Shown here piece by piece: positions 1 through 7,714 of a DNA stretch of 42,388 bases; position 1 is the first letter of the stretch, and every line of letters begins with the position of its first letter. The notes beneath the pieces were generated by a model. It was not told where the DNA came from. It saw only the letters and a program-made list of their open reading frames with translations, and searched no databases. The DNA is from Anaerolineae bacterium (GTDB lineage: Bacteria; Chloroflexota; Anaerolineae; Epilineales; Epilineaceae), in NCBI GenBank assembly GCA_029262755.1, contig JAJCYU010000044.1, positions 1-42,388 on the forward strand. The letters run 5' to 3'. The position numbers were made by a program, and so were the translations under genes.

Positions 1-75
1 CGTCCGCGAGCCGGCGGTTGCCGGTGCGCCTTTCGTCGGGAGTTTCGGCGTGAACTGGGGGTCGAGGCGCTTCAT
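1..75 (-). CDS. 5' end of an unidentified gene, cut by the window edge
   Basis: An ATG on the minus strand at 75 opens a frame with no stop to the window edge (25 codons, beginning MKRLDPQFTPKLPTK). A GAGAGGAAG purine run lies about 7-10 bases upstream of the ATG, a good Shine-Dalgarno, and this is the main support. The visible residues show no domain, signal peptide or membrane segment. It is divergent from the methyltransferase at 500. The product cannot be named, and it could be a chance frame. Confidence 0.4.
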   Translation of the reverse strand, partial: MKRLDPQFTPKLPTKGAPATAGSRT

Positions 76-499
76 CGGGCACTTCCTCTCGTCGGCGGTG
101 GCCTGGGGCGGCGGACCGGGACGTGGCTAGATGGGTTGCGATCTTTATGGCGCGGCTGCGAGGCGTGGCTACCGTGCGCAAATCCAATCGGAGCCCGAGC
201 CACGCAGAGTATGACGCGAGCGGTGGGTGGAGGTGGACGTGGACGTTGTCGCGACGAATCCGTGGATCGGCGACGTACGTGGTCGGACGAAGGCGGTTCA
301 TGCTAACGAGTCGGGGCTCGATGCACGAAGAGGGTGAACGTCTCACACCCTAATGCTAACACCGCTGCACGCGTCACGTTCGCCGCGGTCTTGGCCCGCG
401 ACCCGCGCACGTCCACAATCGGCGTCCGCCGCCGCGCACGGCATGCAACAGTAGCGCCGGCCCCCGGCGGTTGGGACAGGCATGCAATCGGGAGAGGTC
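76..499. other. Intergenic region between divergent genes
   Basis: About 420 bases separate the minus-strand start at 75 from the methyltransferase start at 500. The short frames here are Arg/Ser-rich, lack ribosome binding sites and have no recognisable domain, so I treat them as noise. The region should hold both divergent promoters, but I see no convincing -35/-10 pair, RNA gene or repeat. Confidence 0.5.
491..497 (+). promoter_or_regulatory. Ribosome binding site deciding the methyltransferase start
   Basis: GGAGAGG lies just before the ATG at 500. It lies inside the frame if the earlier ATG at 482 is used. Its spacing (five bases from GGAG to ATG) fits a start at 500, giving 244 rather than 250 residues. 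Confidence 0.55.
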
Positions 500-1234
500 A
501 TGGCCGATCAACCAGAAGCGCGACAGCACGAAGACGTGGCCGCGCTCCTCGCTGAGCAGCGCGCGTATTACCGCGCGCGGGCCGCCGAGTACGACGAATG
601 GTGGCTGCGGCGCGGACGCTACGATCGCGGCCCCATCGCGAACGTGCAGTGGTTCGCCGAAACCGCACGGGTTGAGCGCGCCTTGGCCGACGTCGGCCCC
701 GTCGACGATGCGATCGAGCTGGCCTGCGGCACGGGGCTGTGGACGGAGCGACTAGCGGCATCCTGTAAGCGCCTGACCGCAATCGACGCTTCGACGGAGA
801 TGCTAGCCGTCGCGGAGGCGCGCGTCCCCGATTCGCACGTGACATTCCAGCAAGCCGATCTCTTCAGCTGGCAGCCCGAGCGCCAGGTCGACCTTGTCGT
901 GTTCACGTTCTGGCTCTCCCACGTGCCCCTGGAGCGCTTCGACGCCTTCTGGGCGACCGTGGCCTCGGCCCTGAAGCCCGGCGGCCGCGTCTTCTTCGTC
1001 GATTCGCGCTACACCCCGGACTCGACGGCCGTCGATCACTGGCTGCCGGACCGGGGCGACGGCGTCGTCGAGCGCAAGCTCAACGACGGGCAGCGCTTCC
1101 GAATCGTAAAGATCTTCCACGAGCCGACCGAGCTCTCCGCCAGGCTGTCCGCGCTAGGCTGGGACATCGGCGTCCGGGCGAGCGGCGAGCACTTCTACTG
1201 GGGGCTTGGCGGACGGCTAGGCGACGCGCGGTGA
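500..1234 (+). CDS. Class I SAM-dependent methyltransferase
   Basis: A 244-residue soluble protein of the Methyltransf_11/25 type, which transfers a methyl group from S-adenosylmethionine to an unknown, probably small, substrate. Motif I reads IELACGTGLWTERLA (about residues 72-86), the glycine-rich SAM-binding loop. It is followed by an acidic position in TAIDAS (motif II), the FQQADLF segment (motif III), VDLVVFTFWLSHVP (motif IV region) and LKPGGRVFFVDS (motif V/VI strand). The N-terminal YYRARAAEYDEWW is the usual helix covering the SAM pocket. The ATG at 500 is chosen over 482 because of the GGAGAGG before it. The stop overlaps a possible GTG start at 1231. The substrate cannot be told from sequence. 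The family call is firm and the role is unknown. Confidence 0.9.
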   Translation: MADQPEARQHEDVAALLAEQRAYYRARAAEYDEWWLRRGRYDRGPIANVQWFAETARVERALADVGPVDDAIELACGTGLWTERLAASCKRLTAIDASTEMLAVAEARVPDSHVTFQQADLFSWQPERQVDLVVFTFWLSHVPLERFDAFWATVASALKPGGRVFFVDSRYTPDSTAVDHWLPDRGDGVVERKLNDGQRFRIVKIFHEPTELSARLSALGWDIGVRASGEHFYWGLGGRLGDAR

Positions 1235-1644
1235 GGGGGATGCGTCCGCGTTCCAAGCAGCCCACGTGCCGGGCCATCCTACGCATGAGCAGGGCTCGTT
1301 GTGATATCCTCGGCGCCCCTCCGGATGCCCCGACGCACGACGGACGTAACGGCCGTTCGATGCGGCGCGAAACAATGTTCGCCGCAATCGCCCAATGGAT
1401 GGCCATCGCCGTCGCCGTCGCTATCACCGCCGCGGTCGCCACTTCCTTGGCAACTACCGCAGTCGCCGCAGCCCTCGCAGCTACCACCGTCGCCGCAGCC
1501 GTCGCCACTACACTCGCAACCACAGCCGTCGCCGTCGCCGCCGCAGTATCCGTCGCGCTGTTCGAGCCATCACGTCGACGTCGACCGCACGGACCCGTCC
1601 CTTGGGAGACTCCGCCGATGATCGCCACGAGGTCCTGCCCATGA
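1231..1644 (+). CDS. Doubtful Ala/Val/Thr-rich ORF fitted between two genes
   Basis: A 137-codon frame starts with a GTG overlapping the methyltransferase stop (GTGA). It ends with a TGA overlapping the ATG of the luciferase-like gene (ATGA at 1641), which is the geometry of a translationally coupled gene. About residues 50-110 are almost only Ala, Val, Thr and Ile and would be very hydrophobic; the tail is Arg/Pro-rich. No homology is recognised, no Shine-Dalgarno precedes the GTG, and the hydrophobic part comes from a degenerate GC-rich repeat that is open in several frames. It may equally be a non-coding low-complexity spacer. Confidence 0.2.
   Translation: MRGMRPRSKQPTCRAILRMSRARCDILGAPPDAPTHDGRNGRSMRRETMFAAIAQWMAIAVAVAITAAVATSLATTAVAAALAATTVAAAVATTLATTAVAVAAAVSVALFEPSRRRRPHGPVPWETPPMIATRSCP
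1395..1555. repeat. Degenerate GCC/GTC/ACC low-complexity tract
   Basis: About 160 bases are built from imperfect repeats of gtcgcc, gcagcc, actacc and similar triplets. Plus-strand frames give Ala/Val/Thr-rich, Ser/Pro/Gln-rich and Arg-rich peptides. One minus frame gives a strikingly Cys/Gly/Asp-rich peptide ([13 protein letters not shown] and onward), but that frame has a TGA just upstream and no start codon. Confidence 0.6.
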
Positions 1645-2708
1645 CCCGTCCGCCATTCGAGATCGGCCTCTATTCCTTCGCGGAGCGGACGCCGGACGCC
1701 GGGACGGGGCGGATGATCGGCGCAGACGAGCGGCTCGCGCATTTGCTCGAGACGGTCGAGTTGGCCGATCAAGTGGGGCTCGACGTTTTCGGGCTCGGCG
1801 AGCATCACCGGCCTGATTTCGTCTCGTCGGCACCGGCCGTGATCCTTGCCGCGGCGGCGGCGCGCACGAAGCGCATTCGCCTTACAAGCGCCGTGTCGGT
1901 GCTCAGCTCGGACGATCCGGTTCGCGTATATCAGGACTTTGCCACGCTCGATCTGCTCTCGGGCGGGCGGGCCGAGATCATGGCCGGACGCGGCTCCTTC
2001 GTGGAGTCCTTCCCGCTCTTCGGCTATGACCTCGATGACTATGACCAACTGTTCAGATAGAAGCTCGACCTGCTGCTTGCCGTGCGCGACCAAGAGCAGG
2101 TCCATTGGTCCGGCTCGCACCGTCCGGTGCTAACGGGGCAGGGCGTATATCCGCGCTCGTTGCAGAGCCCGTTGCCGGTGTGGCTCGCGGTCGGGGGCAC
2201 GCCCGCCTCGGTCGTGCGCGCGGGCACGCTCGGGCTGCCGTTGGCTCTGGCGATCATCGGCGGCGAGCCGGCGCGCTTCGCGCCGCTGCGCACGCTCTAT
2301 GACGAGGCCGGCCGACGCGCCGGTCATGCGCCCGAGACCCTACGCTTCAGCCTCAACGTGCACGGCTTCCTGGCCGACGACCGGCGCACGGCCATCGACA
2401 CGGCGGCGCCCGCCTTTTTGCAAGTCATGAACCGCATCGGCGGCGAGCGCGGCTGGCCGCCGATGAGCCGCGCGCAATTCGAGGAAACCTGCACGCTGCA
2501 CGGCGCGAACATGGTCGGCTCGCCCGAAGAGGCCATCGAGAAGATCCTGTTCCAACACGAGCTCTTCGGTCACGACCGCCTGCTCGTCCAACTCTCCGTG
2601 GGCACCCTGCCGCATGACGCGGTGATGCACGCCGTCGAGCTGCTCGGCACGAAGGTGGCGCCGGCGGTGCGCGCGGAGATCGCAAGACGTACGGAGGTGC
2701 GCTCGTGA
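1641..2708 (+). pseudogene. Luciferase-like flavin monooxygenase, split by an amber codon
   Basis: The frame from ATG 1641 (GAGG eight bases upstream) to TGA 2706-2708 is 355 codons, the normal size for bacterial luciferase-like (LLM) oxidoreductases, which use reduced flavin and oxygen on varied small substrates. It contains the typical opening [23 protein letters not shown] (about residues 54-62), the [17 protein letters not shown] block and, after the break, LTGQGVYPR and VWLAVGGTP. Codon 140 (2058-2060) is TAG. Reading resumes in the same frame with [12 protein letters not shown], where relatives carry an uninterrupted helix, so only one codon is damaged, probably a former GAG or AAG. TAG serves as a normal stop elsewhere in the window, so reassignment is unlikely. 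This is a pseudogene, a recent nonsense mutation or a base-calling error. The 3' end overlaps the next start (GTGA). Confidence 0.8.
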
Positions 2709-3199
2709 GCGATGAGCTGCAAGCAGGCGTCGAGCAGGAAGACGTTCCGGGCGGGGTGCCGCGCGGTGATACGGACGAACAGGCTCCGCCGCCAACTCTG
2801 CCGCCGCCACAGTCCTCGACGACGAGGCCGCCCCCACGCCGCGGCCTCGTGTTCGCCGCGCTTGCGTTGCTGCTACTCCTTCCCGTGACCTATCTCTTCA
2901 TGCGGCGCCCGCCGCGGCCGGGAGTCGACACGCTCGCCGGTCGGGCGACCGTGGCAGCGCAGGCGACGAGGATCGCCGGGCGAGAAGCGACACGCGCGGC
3001 GGATCTGGACGATGCGTGGGCGACGACCTCGGCCGAGCGCGCGGACTCGCTCAACCTGATGTTCGACGAGGTGCGTGCCACCGCGACCGCGTTCGCGGAC
3101 AACGCGGCCGCCGAGACCGCGGAGGCCGCGGAGGCCGGCGGCGGGGTTCCGGAGGGTACTTCGACGATGATCGCGCCCGGGGCTACTACGGATCCCTAG
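2705..3199 (+). CDS. Small single-pass membrane protein, unknown function
   Basis: 164 residues, starting with a GTG that overlaps the preceding stop (GTGA), so translation is probably coupled to the luciferase-like gene. The first 45 residues are acidic and then proline-rich (PPPTLPPPQ). They are followed by one hydrophobic segment (about residues 47-66, [19 protein letters not shown]) with basic RRPPR after it. The rest is Ala/Glu/Asp/Thr-rich and probably helical. No known domain is recognised. The prediction is a bitopic membrane protein with a low-complexity tail. Its stop and that of the convergent dipeptidase gene share the palindrome CTAG at 3196-3199. Confidence 0.65.
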   Translation: MSDELQAGVEQEDVPGGVPRGDTDEQAPPPTLPPPQSSTTRPPPRRGLVFAALALLLLLPVTYLFMRRPPRPGVDTLAGRATVAAQATRIAGREATRAADLDDAWATTSAERADSLNLMFDEVRATATAFADNAAAETAEAAEAGGGVPEGTSTMIAPGATTDP

Positions 3200-4320
3200 C
3201 GCCAGGTCGCGCCGAGTACGCGCAGCCAGTTGCCCGTGCCGATTTGCGTCAGCGCCTGATCGTCGTAGCCCGCGTCGCGCAGTGCATCGACCAGTCGGGG
3301 CAAGCCCGCGACGTCGCCGATGGCCGACGGCAGGCGGACGCCGTCGAAGTCGGAGCCGAGGACGACGTGGTCGATGCCCATGCGCGCCACCATGTAGTCG
3401 ACGTGGCGAACCATGTCGTCCAGGCTCGCGTCTTCGTCCCAGCGACCGTCTTCGCGTAGGAAGCCGACGCCGAAGTTTAGGCCGGCCAGGCCGCCCGAGT
3501 CGCGGATGGCGTCCAGCTGGCGGTCGGTAAGGTTGCGCGTCATCCCGCACAACGCGAAGGCGTTGGAATGGGTGGCCACCAAGGGGGCGGTGCTGTGCTC
3601 GGCGACGTCCCAGAAGCCTTGTTCGTTGAGGTGGGATAGGTCGAAGAGGATCCCGAGGCGGTTGCAGGCGGCTAGCAGGCGCCGCCCGGCTTCGGTGAGG
3701 CCTGGGCCCGTGTCCGGGCCGGCCATCCGGAAAGGGACACCCTCCGCGAAGGCGTTGCCGCGGCTCCAAACGGGGCCGAGGGAACGCAGGCCGGCGCGGT
3801 ACCACAGCTCGAGCCCGTCGAGATCGGGGTCGATCGGCTCGGCGCCCTCCAAGTGCAGGATTGCGGCGATCGCACCGTCCTCAAGGCAGCCGCGTAGATC
3901 CGCGACGGTGCGCACAACCCGCAGCGCGCCTTCGCTCCCGGCCTCGATGCGGAAAAGATCGGCCGCCATGGCCGTCGCGGCGCGGGCCGCATAGCCGTCG
4001 TCCACCGCGGGCGGCAGACCGTCCGGCGGACCCGAAGGCTTCACGGCGCCGGCGGCTGCAGCGGCCTCGTCCGCCACCCGCTCCGCCTCCCGCTCCGCCG
4101 CCGGCCGAAACTCCAACCCGGCCGGAGGCCTGTTCGGGATGAAGCAGGCGAAAAAGCCGCCCGCGAATCCGCCGGCGCGGGCGCGTGCCAGGTCCAGGTG
4201 GCCCTCCGGATGGCCATCAAGGAACGCGGCCACGGGGTCCACGCCGTCGCGCCGATAGCGCAGCAGTGTGTCGTTGTGGCCGTCCAGAATCGGCAGCGCC
4301 CGCACCCGCGCCGGCGTCAC
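3196..4320 (-). CDS. Membrane dipeptidase (peptidase family M19)
   Basis: 374 residues, close to the family norm. M19 (renal dipeptidase-like) enzymes use a binuclear zinc centre to hydrolyse dipeptides and, in bacteria, often D-amino-acid-containing or unusual dipeptides. The expected metal ligands are visible: H15 and D17 in LDGHNDTLL, E158 in ILHLEGAEP, H230 in DLSHLNE and H251 in VATHSNAF. H230 and H251 are 21 residues apart, matching H198/H219 of human DPEP1. LGSDFDG (D324) is the likely catalytic-acid region. There is no signal peptide, so it is probably cytoplasmic. It starts with a GTG overlapping the ankyrin gene stop (GTGA), forming a two-gene operon. The true substrate is unknown. 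Confidence 0.92.
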   Translation of the reverse strand: MTPARVRALPILDGHNDTLLRYRRDGVDPVAAFLDGHPEGHLDLARARAGGFAGGFFACFIPNRPPAGLEFRPAAEREAERVADEAAAAAGAVKPSGPPDGLPPAVDDGYAARAATAMAADLFRIEAGSEGALRVVRTVADLRGCLEDGAIAAILHLEGAEPIDPDLDGLELWYRAGLRSLGPVWSRGNAFAEGVPFRMAGPDTGPGLTEAGRRLLAACNRLGILFDLSHLNEQGFWDVAEHSTAPLVATHSNAFALCGMTRNLTDRQLDAIRDSGGLAGLNFGVGFLREDGRWDEDASLDDMVRHVDYMVARMGIDHVVLGSDFDGVRLPSAIGDVAGLPRLVDALRDAGYDDQALTQIGTGNWLRVLGATWR

Positions 4321-4913
4321 GCGTGCTGCTCCATTAGCGCCACCAACTCGATCAATTCCTTCTCGCGCGCCATACCGAGCGAAGACTGATCCTGGTAGTT
4401 CTTCGCGTTGGGGTCGGCCCCGTGTTCGAGCAGCAAGGCCACCAGGTCGTGGTCCTTGTGCATCACGGCCAGGTGCAGCGGATCGTTGCTGGCGCCGTCG
4501 GCCACCGTGTTGGGGGATAGGCCGCGTTCGAGCAGGTCGGCCACGAGGGTCTCATGCCCGCTGACGACCGCATGGACGAGCAAGCCCATGCCGTGGCCGC
4601 CCTTGTCGTCCTTGAGCGAGGGATCCGCGTCGAGGGCGGCGAGTACCTCGTCGCGCGAACCCTGCGCGGCGGCCGTGCACAGCGCACGCTCCGCGCCTTC
4701 TTCGAGCAGCCAGGTCATGATCGCCTGGTTGCCCACATGGGCGGCTGCTTGGATAGGCAGCTCATGGACTAGGGACCGCCGGTGGAGCATGCCGGGGTGC
4801 TCGGCGAGCATGGCGCGCGCGGCGTCGATGTCGAAGTGGCAGACGCCCACGAAGCGGTTGACCATGTCCTGGTCGAATTTGTCGTCGGGGTTCGTCGCGG
4901 TCGGGGAGGTCAT
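4317..4913 (-). CDS. Ankyrin-repeat protein
   Basis: 198 residues made almost entirely of ankyrin helix-turn-helix repeats. Repeats are seen around residues 20-50, 52-76, 77-105, 107-140 and 142-175, the last with the near-consensus DPLHLAVMHKDHDLVALLLEHGADPNAK. Such proteins bind protein partners; no catalytic motif is present and no signal peptide is seen, so it is probably cytoplasmic. The frame is open for 27 more codons upstream. The ATG at 4913 is preferred because GGAG sits eight bases before it and the upstream codons give an Arg-rich non-repeat sequence. Its end overlaps the dipeptidase start by four bases, suggesting co-translation and possibly a physical or functional link. Confidence 0.88.
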   Translation of the reverse strand: MTSPTATNPDDKFDQDMVNRFVGVCHFDIDAARAMLAEHPGMLHRRSLVHELPIQAAAHVGNQAIMTWLLEEGAERALCTAAAQGSRDEVLAALDADPSLKDDKGGHGMGLLVHAVVSGHETLVADLLERGLSPNTVADGASNDPLHLAVMHKDHDLVALLLEHGADPNAKNYQDQSSLGMAREKELIELVALMEQHA

Positions 4914-4921
4914 GGGGCAGA

Positions 4922-4925
4922 CTCC
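4922..4925 (-). promoter_or_regulatory. Ribosome binding site of the ankyrin gene
   Basis: GGAG on the minus strand is eight bases from the ATG at 4913. It decides this start over the longer frame reaching 4994. Confidence 0.5.
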
Positions 4926-5186
4926 AGATTGTTGGGGGCCGAGGAAGGTATGCTTCCGGGCAACGGAGGGTAGCACGGGGCGCCGTACGCGCACCTGAAC
5001 GGGATAGGAACGGGTCGAGCGGGCGGGGGTTCAATCGCGCGCACGGCGCATTGGCTCCCTCACTATCCACATCTCCAGGCGCGATTGGTTACTATGGAGT
5101 CCCGGCACGGGGGCGTGGCGCCAACCCGAGCGTGAGCCGAGTGAAACGGGGCCGATCCAGGGTAGCGCCCCAACACGGAGACCCAT

Positions 5187-5786
5187 ATGTCCGAACGCCA
5201 AGGATGCTCGCTGCGGCCCTTAGGCTGCTTGGCCGTCTTGTTGCTCTGCGGACTATGCTCGACGGGGACGGTGCTGGGGATCCGCAACGCGGCGACGCGG
5301 GGTTGGATCGACGCGCCCGAACTACCCGACCTACCTGCCTGGGGCGAGGTCCGCGGGACGGAAGATTCGTTCCCTGCTGCCGGGCGGACGAACGGGCAAG
5401 CCACGGCCCCGGAGGGCGCCCTGAATGCAACGAGCGAGGCCACCGCCCCGGCGAGCACTCCGCTGCCGACGCTGCTTCCGCCCCGCGCGGCGACCGACGA
5501 GGAACTCTATATCGTGTCGTATATCGAGTCGTATGCGGATGCGTACCGCGGTAGAACGGGATCGGCCCAAATCGGCCGCGCGCAGCTCTTCCTGGACGGG
5601 GAGGGTGGTATTCGGGTGGAACTTCGGCCCGCCGGACCGCGCCAGCCGGAGGAGGAATGGTTCTACACCGGGCGCACGTTCTGGGGCCGGGCAAAGATCA
5701 AGCGGGAGGTCGCGATGCCGAACGGCGAGAACGGCGGCTCGCAACGCTGGCAGTGGACCGGCGATGGGTGGAAGCACGTTCGCTGA
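5187..5786 (+). CDS. Small membrane-anchored or secreted protein, unknown function
   Basis: 199 residues. The ATG follows GGAG with six-base spacing. An N-terminal hydrophobic segment (about residues 12-33, LAVLLLCGLCSTGTVLGI) is a signal anchor or signal peptide. A Ser/Thr/Ala/Pro-rich linker (about 55-100) leads to a C-terminal domain of about 95 residues with ELYIVSYIESYADAYRG, IRVELRPAGP, EEEWFYTGRTFWGRAKI and QRWQWTGDGWKHV. That domain alternates like a small beta-rich fold. No lipobox and no recognised family. It is divergent from the ankyrin/dipeptidase operon and convergent with the ABC genes (38 bases apart). An extracytoplasmic location is inferred. Confidence 0.75.
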   Translation: MSERQGCSLRPLGCLAVLLLCGLCSTGTVLGIRNAATRGWIDAPELPDLPAWGEVRGTEDSFPAAGRTNGQATAPEGALNATSEATAPASTPLPTLLPPRAATDEELYIVSYIESYADAYRGRTGSAQIGRAQLFLDGEGGIRVELRPAGPRQPEEEWFYTGRTFWGRAKIKREVAMPNGENGGSQRWQWTGDGWKHVR

Positions 5787-5824
5787 GCACGGTGACGGCG
5801 CGCGGAAAGCCCACCCGCCGCACT

Positions 5825-7714
5825 CTAGGTGGTGGCCGCCGACCCGACGCCCACGAAGCCCTCGCCCGGCACGTAGTCCGGCGATTGGTGGCGGAAGTAG
5901 GCGTTGTACAGTTCGGCGTAGTGGCCGCCGGCGGCGATGAGGGCCTCGTGGCTGCCTTCCTCGATGATGCCGCCGTCGGCCAGGACGATGATCCGGTCCG
6001 CGCCGACGATCGTGCTCAGGCGGTGGGCGATGATGATCGCGGTGCGCGCGGCGAGCACCACGTCGAGGCCCTCTTGGATCTGGGCCTCGGTGAGCGGATC
6101 GACGCTGGCCGTAGCCTCGTCGAGGATCACCATGGCCGGGTCCTGCAGCAGCACCCGCGCGAGTACGACCAGCTGACGCTGGCCCATCGACAGGCCTTGT
6201 CCGCCCTCGCCGACCGGCGTCTCCAGGCCGCGGGGCATGGCCGCCAGCCAGTCGCCGCCGCCGATACCGCGCGCCGCCGCGAGCACCTGCGCCTCGTCGG
6301 CGTCGGGGCGGCCGTAGCGAATGTTGTCCGCGACGCTGCCGGTGAAGAGGAAGGGCGACTGGGGCACGATTCCGAGACGGCGCCGGTACGAGGCGAGGTC
6401 GAAATCGCGGATGTCGATGCCGTCCACCTGGATCGTCCCGGCCTGAAACTCGTAGAAGCGCGAGATCAGCTTGACGATGGACGACTTGCCCGCACCCGTA
6501 TGCCCGACCAAGGCCACCGTCTCGCCGGCGGCGATATCGAGGTCGAAGGCACGCAGCACCGGCTCGCCGGGCACGTAGTGGAAGTCCACGCCAGTGAAGG
6601 TCACGTGGCCGGCGAGCTCGTCGGCCGGCCGGGTGTCGTGCTGCACGACGCGCGGCTCGGCGTCGATGAGCGCGAAGACGCGCTCGCTGGCCGAGAGGCC
6701 CTGCTGGAACTGGCTCCAGAACGAGGCGATGCCGGTCAGCGGGAACCAGAAGATCCCGATGGCCTGGACGAAGAAGTACCACTCACCTGGCGAGACGACG
6801 CCGCTGAGGGTCATGCGGCCGCCGAAGAGAATGATCAACACGGTGCCGACGCCGGCGATCGTGCCCAGGATCGGGAAGATCGAGGAGAACACGTAGCCCT
6901 GGCGCAGGTTCACGCCGTAGCTCTGGACGTTGATGTCCGCGAACTCCTCGTAGATCGAGCCCTCTTGCCGGAAGGCCTTCGCCACGCCGATGCCGCGCAC
7001 GGACTCCTGCACGTTGCTGTTGACCGAGGCCAAGATGCGCCGCGCGTCGCGCGTAGTGCGGCGCGCGATCCGGCGGAAGGAGAGTGCCGCCGCCACGACC
7101 GCGGGCGCGATGATCATCGCCATCAGGGCCAAGCGTACGTTGACGTAAAAGAGCGCGCCCACGATCAGCACCACGAGCAGCGCCTGGCTGAGCAGGTTCA
7201 GCGTGAGCGTGACGACCGTCGCGAAGTCCTGCGTGTCCGACGTGACGCGGCTGACGATCTTGCCGGACGCGTTTTCGTCGTAGAAGGACATGTCGCGCGC
7301 CATGACCGCGTCGAAGGCGTCGCGCCGCAGCTGCAGCACCACGTCGCCGACGGTGCGGGCGGTGATCCACTGGCGGATGAAGTTGAAGGTCCAGGACAGC
7401 ACGCCCGATGCGAGGATGGCGACGACGATGAGCGCGATCTGCGCTTCACGCGGGGCAAGGCCGGTCCAGCCGGAAAGGACGCCCAACCACCCGCCCGCCG
7501 CGTCGATCTGCGTGACGCCGAGCAGGTCGATGCCGCGCGAGATCACGATCGGCAGCACGGTGTCCATCAGCGAGTTCAGCACGACCATGGCGGCCACGAG
7601 GATCATCATGCGGCGCACGGGCCCGAAGTACGCCACGATGCGGCGCAGGAGCTGGCGATCGGAATAGCTGCGGTCGTAGTTGTCGGCCGCGAGGCCCTCC
7701 ATGATGAAGCCCAT
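5825..7714 (-). CDS. ABC exporter half-transporter with catalytic ATPase site
   Basis: 629 residues: a type I exporter membrane domain with six expected helices (about residues 25-340), then an ATP-binding domain. Walker A is GHTGAGKSS (about 403), Walker B ends ILDEATASVD with the catalytic Glu present (about 530), and the switch histidine is in IIAHRLSTI. The signature is LSMGQRQ instead of LSGGQ (about 506). In heterodimeric exporters the partner with the intact Walker B often carries the altered signature, as here. The ATG overlaps the upstream partner's stop by one base (TGATG), so the two are co-translated and very likely form one exporter. The cargo (drug, lipid or peptide) cannot be told. 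The C-terminus ends after the ATPase domain with a short tail. Confidence 0.93.
   Translation of the reverse strand: MGFIMEGLAADNYDRSYSDRQLLRRIVAYFGPVRRMMILVAAMVVLNSLMDTVLPIVISRGIDLLGVTQIDAAGGWLGVLSGWTGLAPREAQIALIVVAILASGVLSWTFNFIRQWITARTVGDVVLQLRRDAFDAVMARDMSFYDENASGKIVSRVTSDTQDFATVVTLTLNLLSQALLVVLIVGALFYVNVRLALMAMIIAPAVVAAALSFRRIARRTTRDARRILASVNSNVQESVRGIGVAKAFRQEGSIYEEFADINVQSYGVNLRQGYVFSSIFPILGTIAGVGTVLIILFGGRMTLSGVVSPGEWYFFVQAIGIFWFPLTGIASFWSQFQQGLSASERVFALIDAEPRVVQHDTRPADELAGHVTFTGVDFHYVPGEPVLRAFDLDIAAGETVALVGHTGAGKSSIVKLISRFYEFQAGTIQVDGIDIRDFDLASYRRRLGIVPQSPFLFTGSVADNIRYGRPDADEAQVLAAARGIGGGDWLAAMPRGLETPVGEGGQGLSMGQRQLVVLARVLLQDPAMVILDEATASVDPLTEAQIQEGLDVVLAARTAIIIAHRLSTIVGADRIIVLADGGIIEEGSHEALIAAGGHYAELYNAYFRHQSPDYVPGEGFVGVGSAATT

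Noticed and set aside
123-555. Two short plus-strand frames before the methyltransferase
   Set aside because: No ribosome binding site, Arg/Ser-rich noise-like translation and mutual overlap.
1381-1560. Minus-strand Cys/Gly-rich reading resembling a thiazole-peptide (microcin B17-like) precursor core
   Set aside because: A TGA lies directly upstream in that frame, no ATG/GTG/TTG start exists before the Cys-rich part, and no cyclodehydratase or dehydrogenase genes are nearby.
2058-2060. Amber recoding (for example pyrrolysine) in the monooxygenase
   Set aside because: TAG is the terminal stop of other genes here (for example 3197-3199 and 28731-28733), and LLM enzymes have no known special residue at this helix position.
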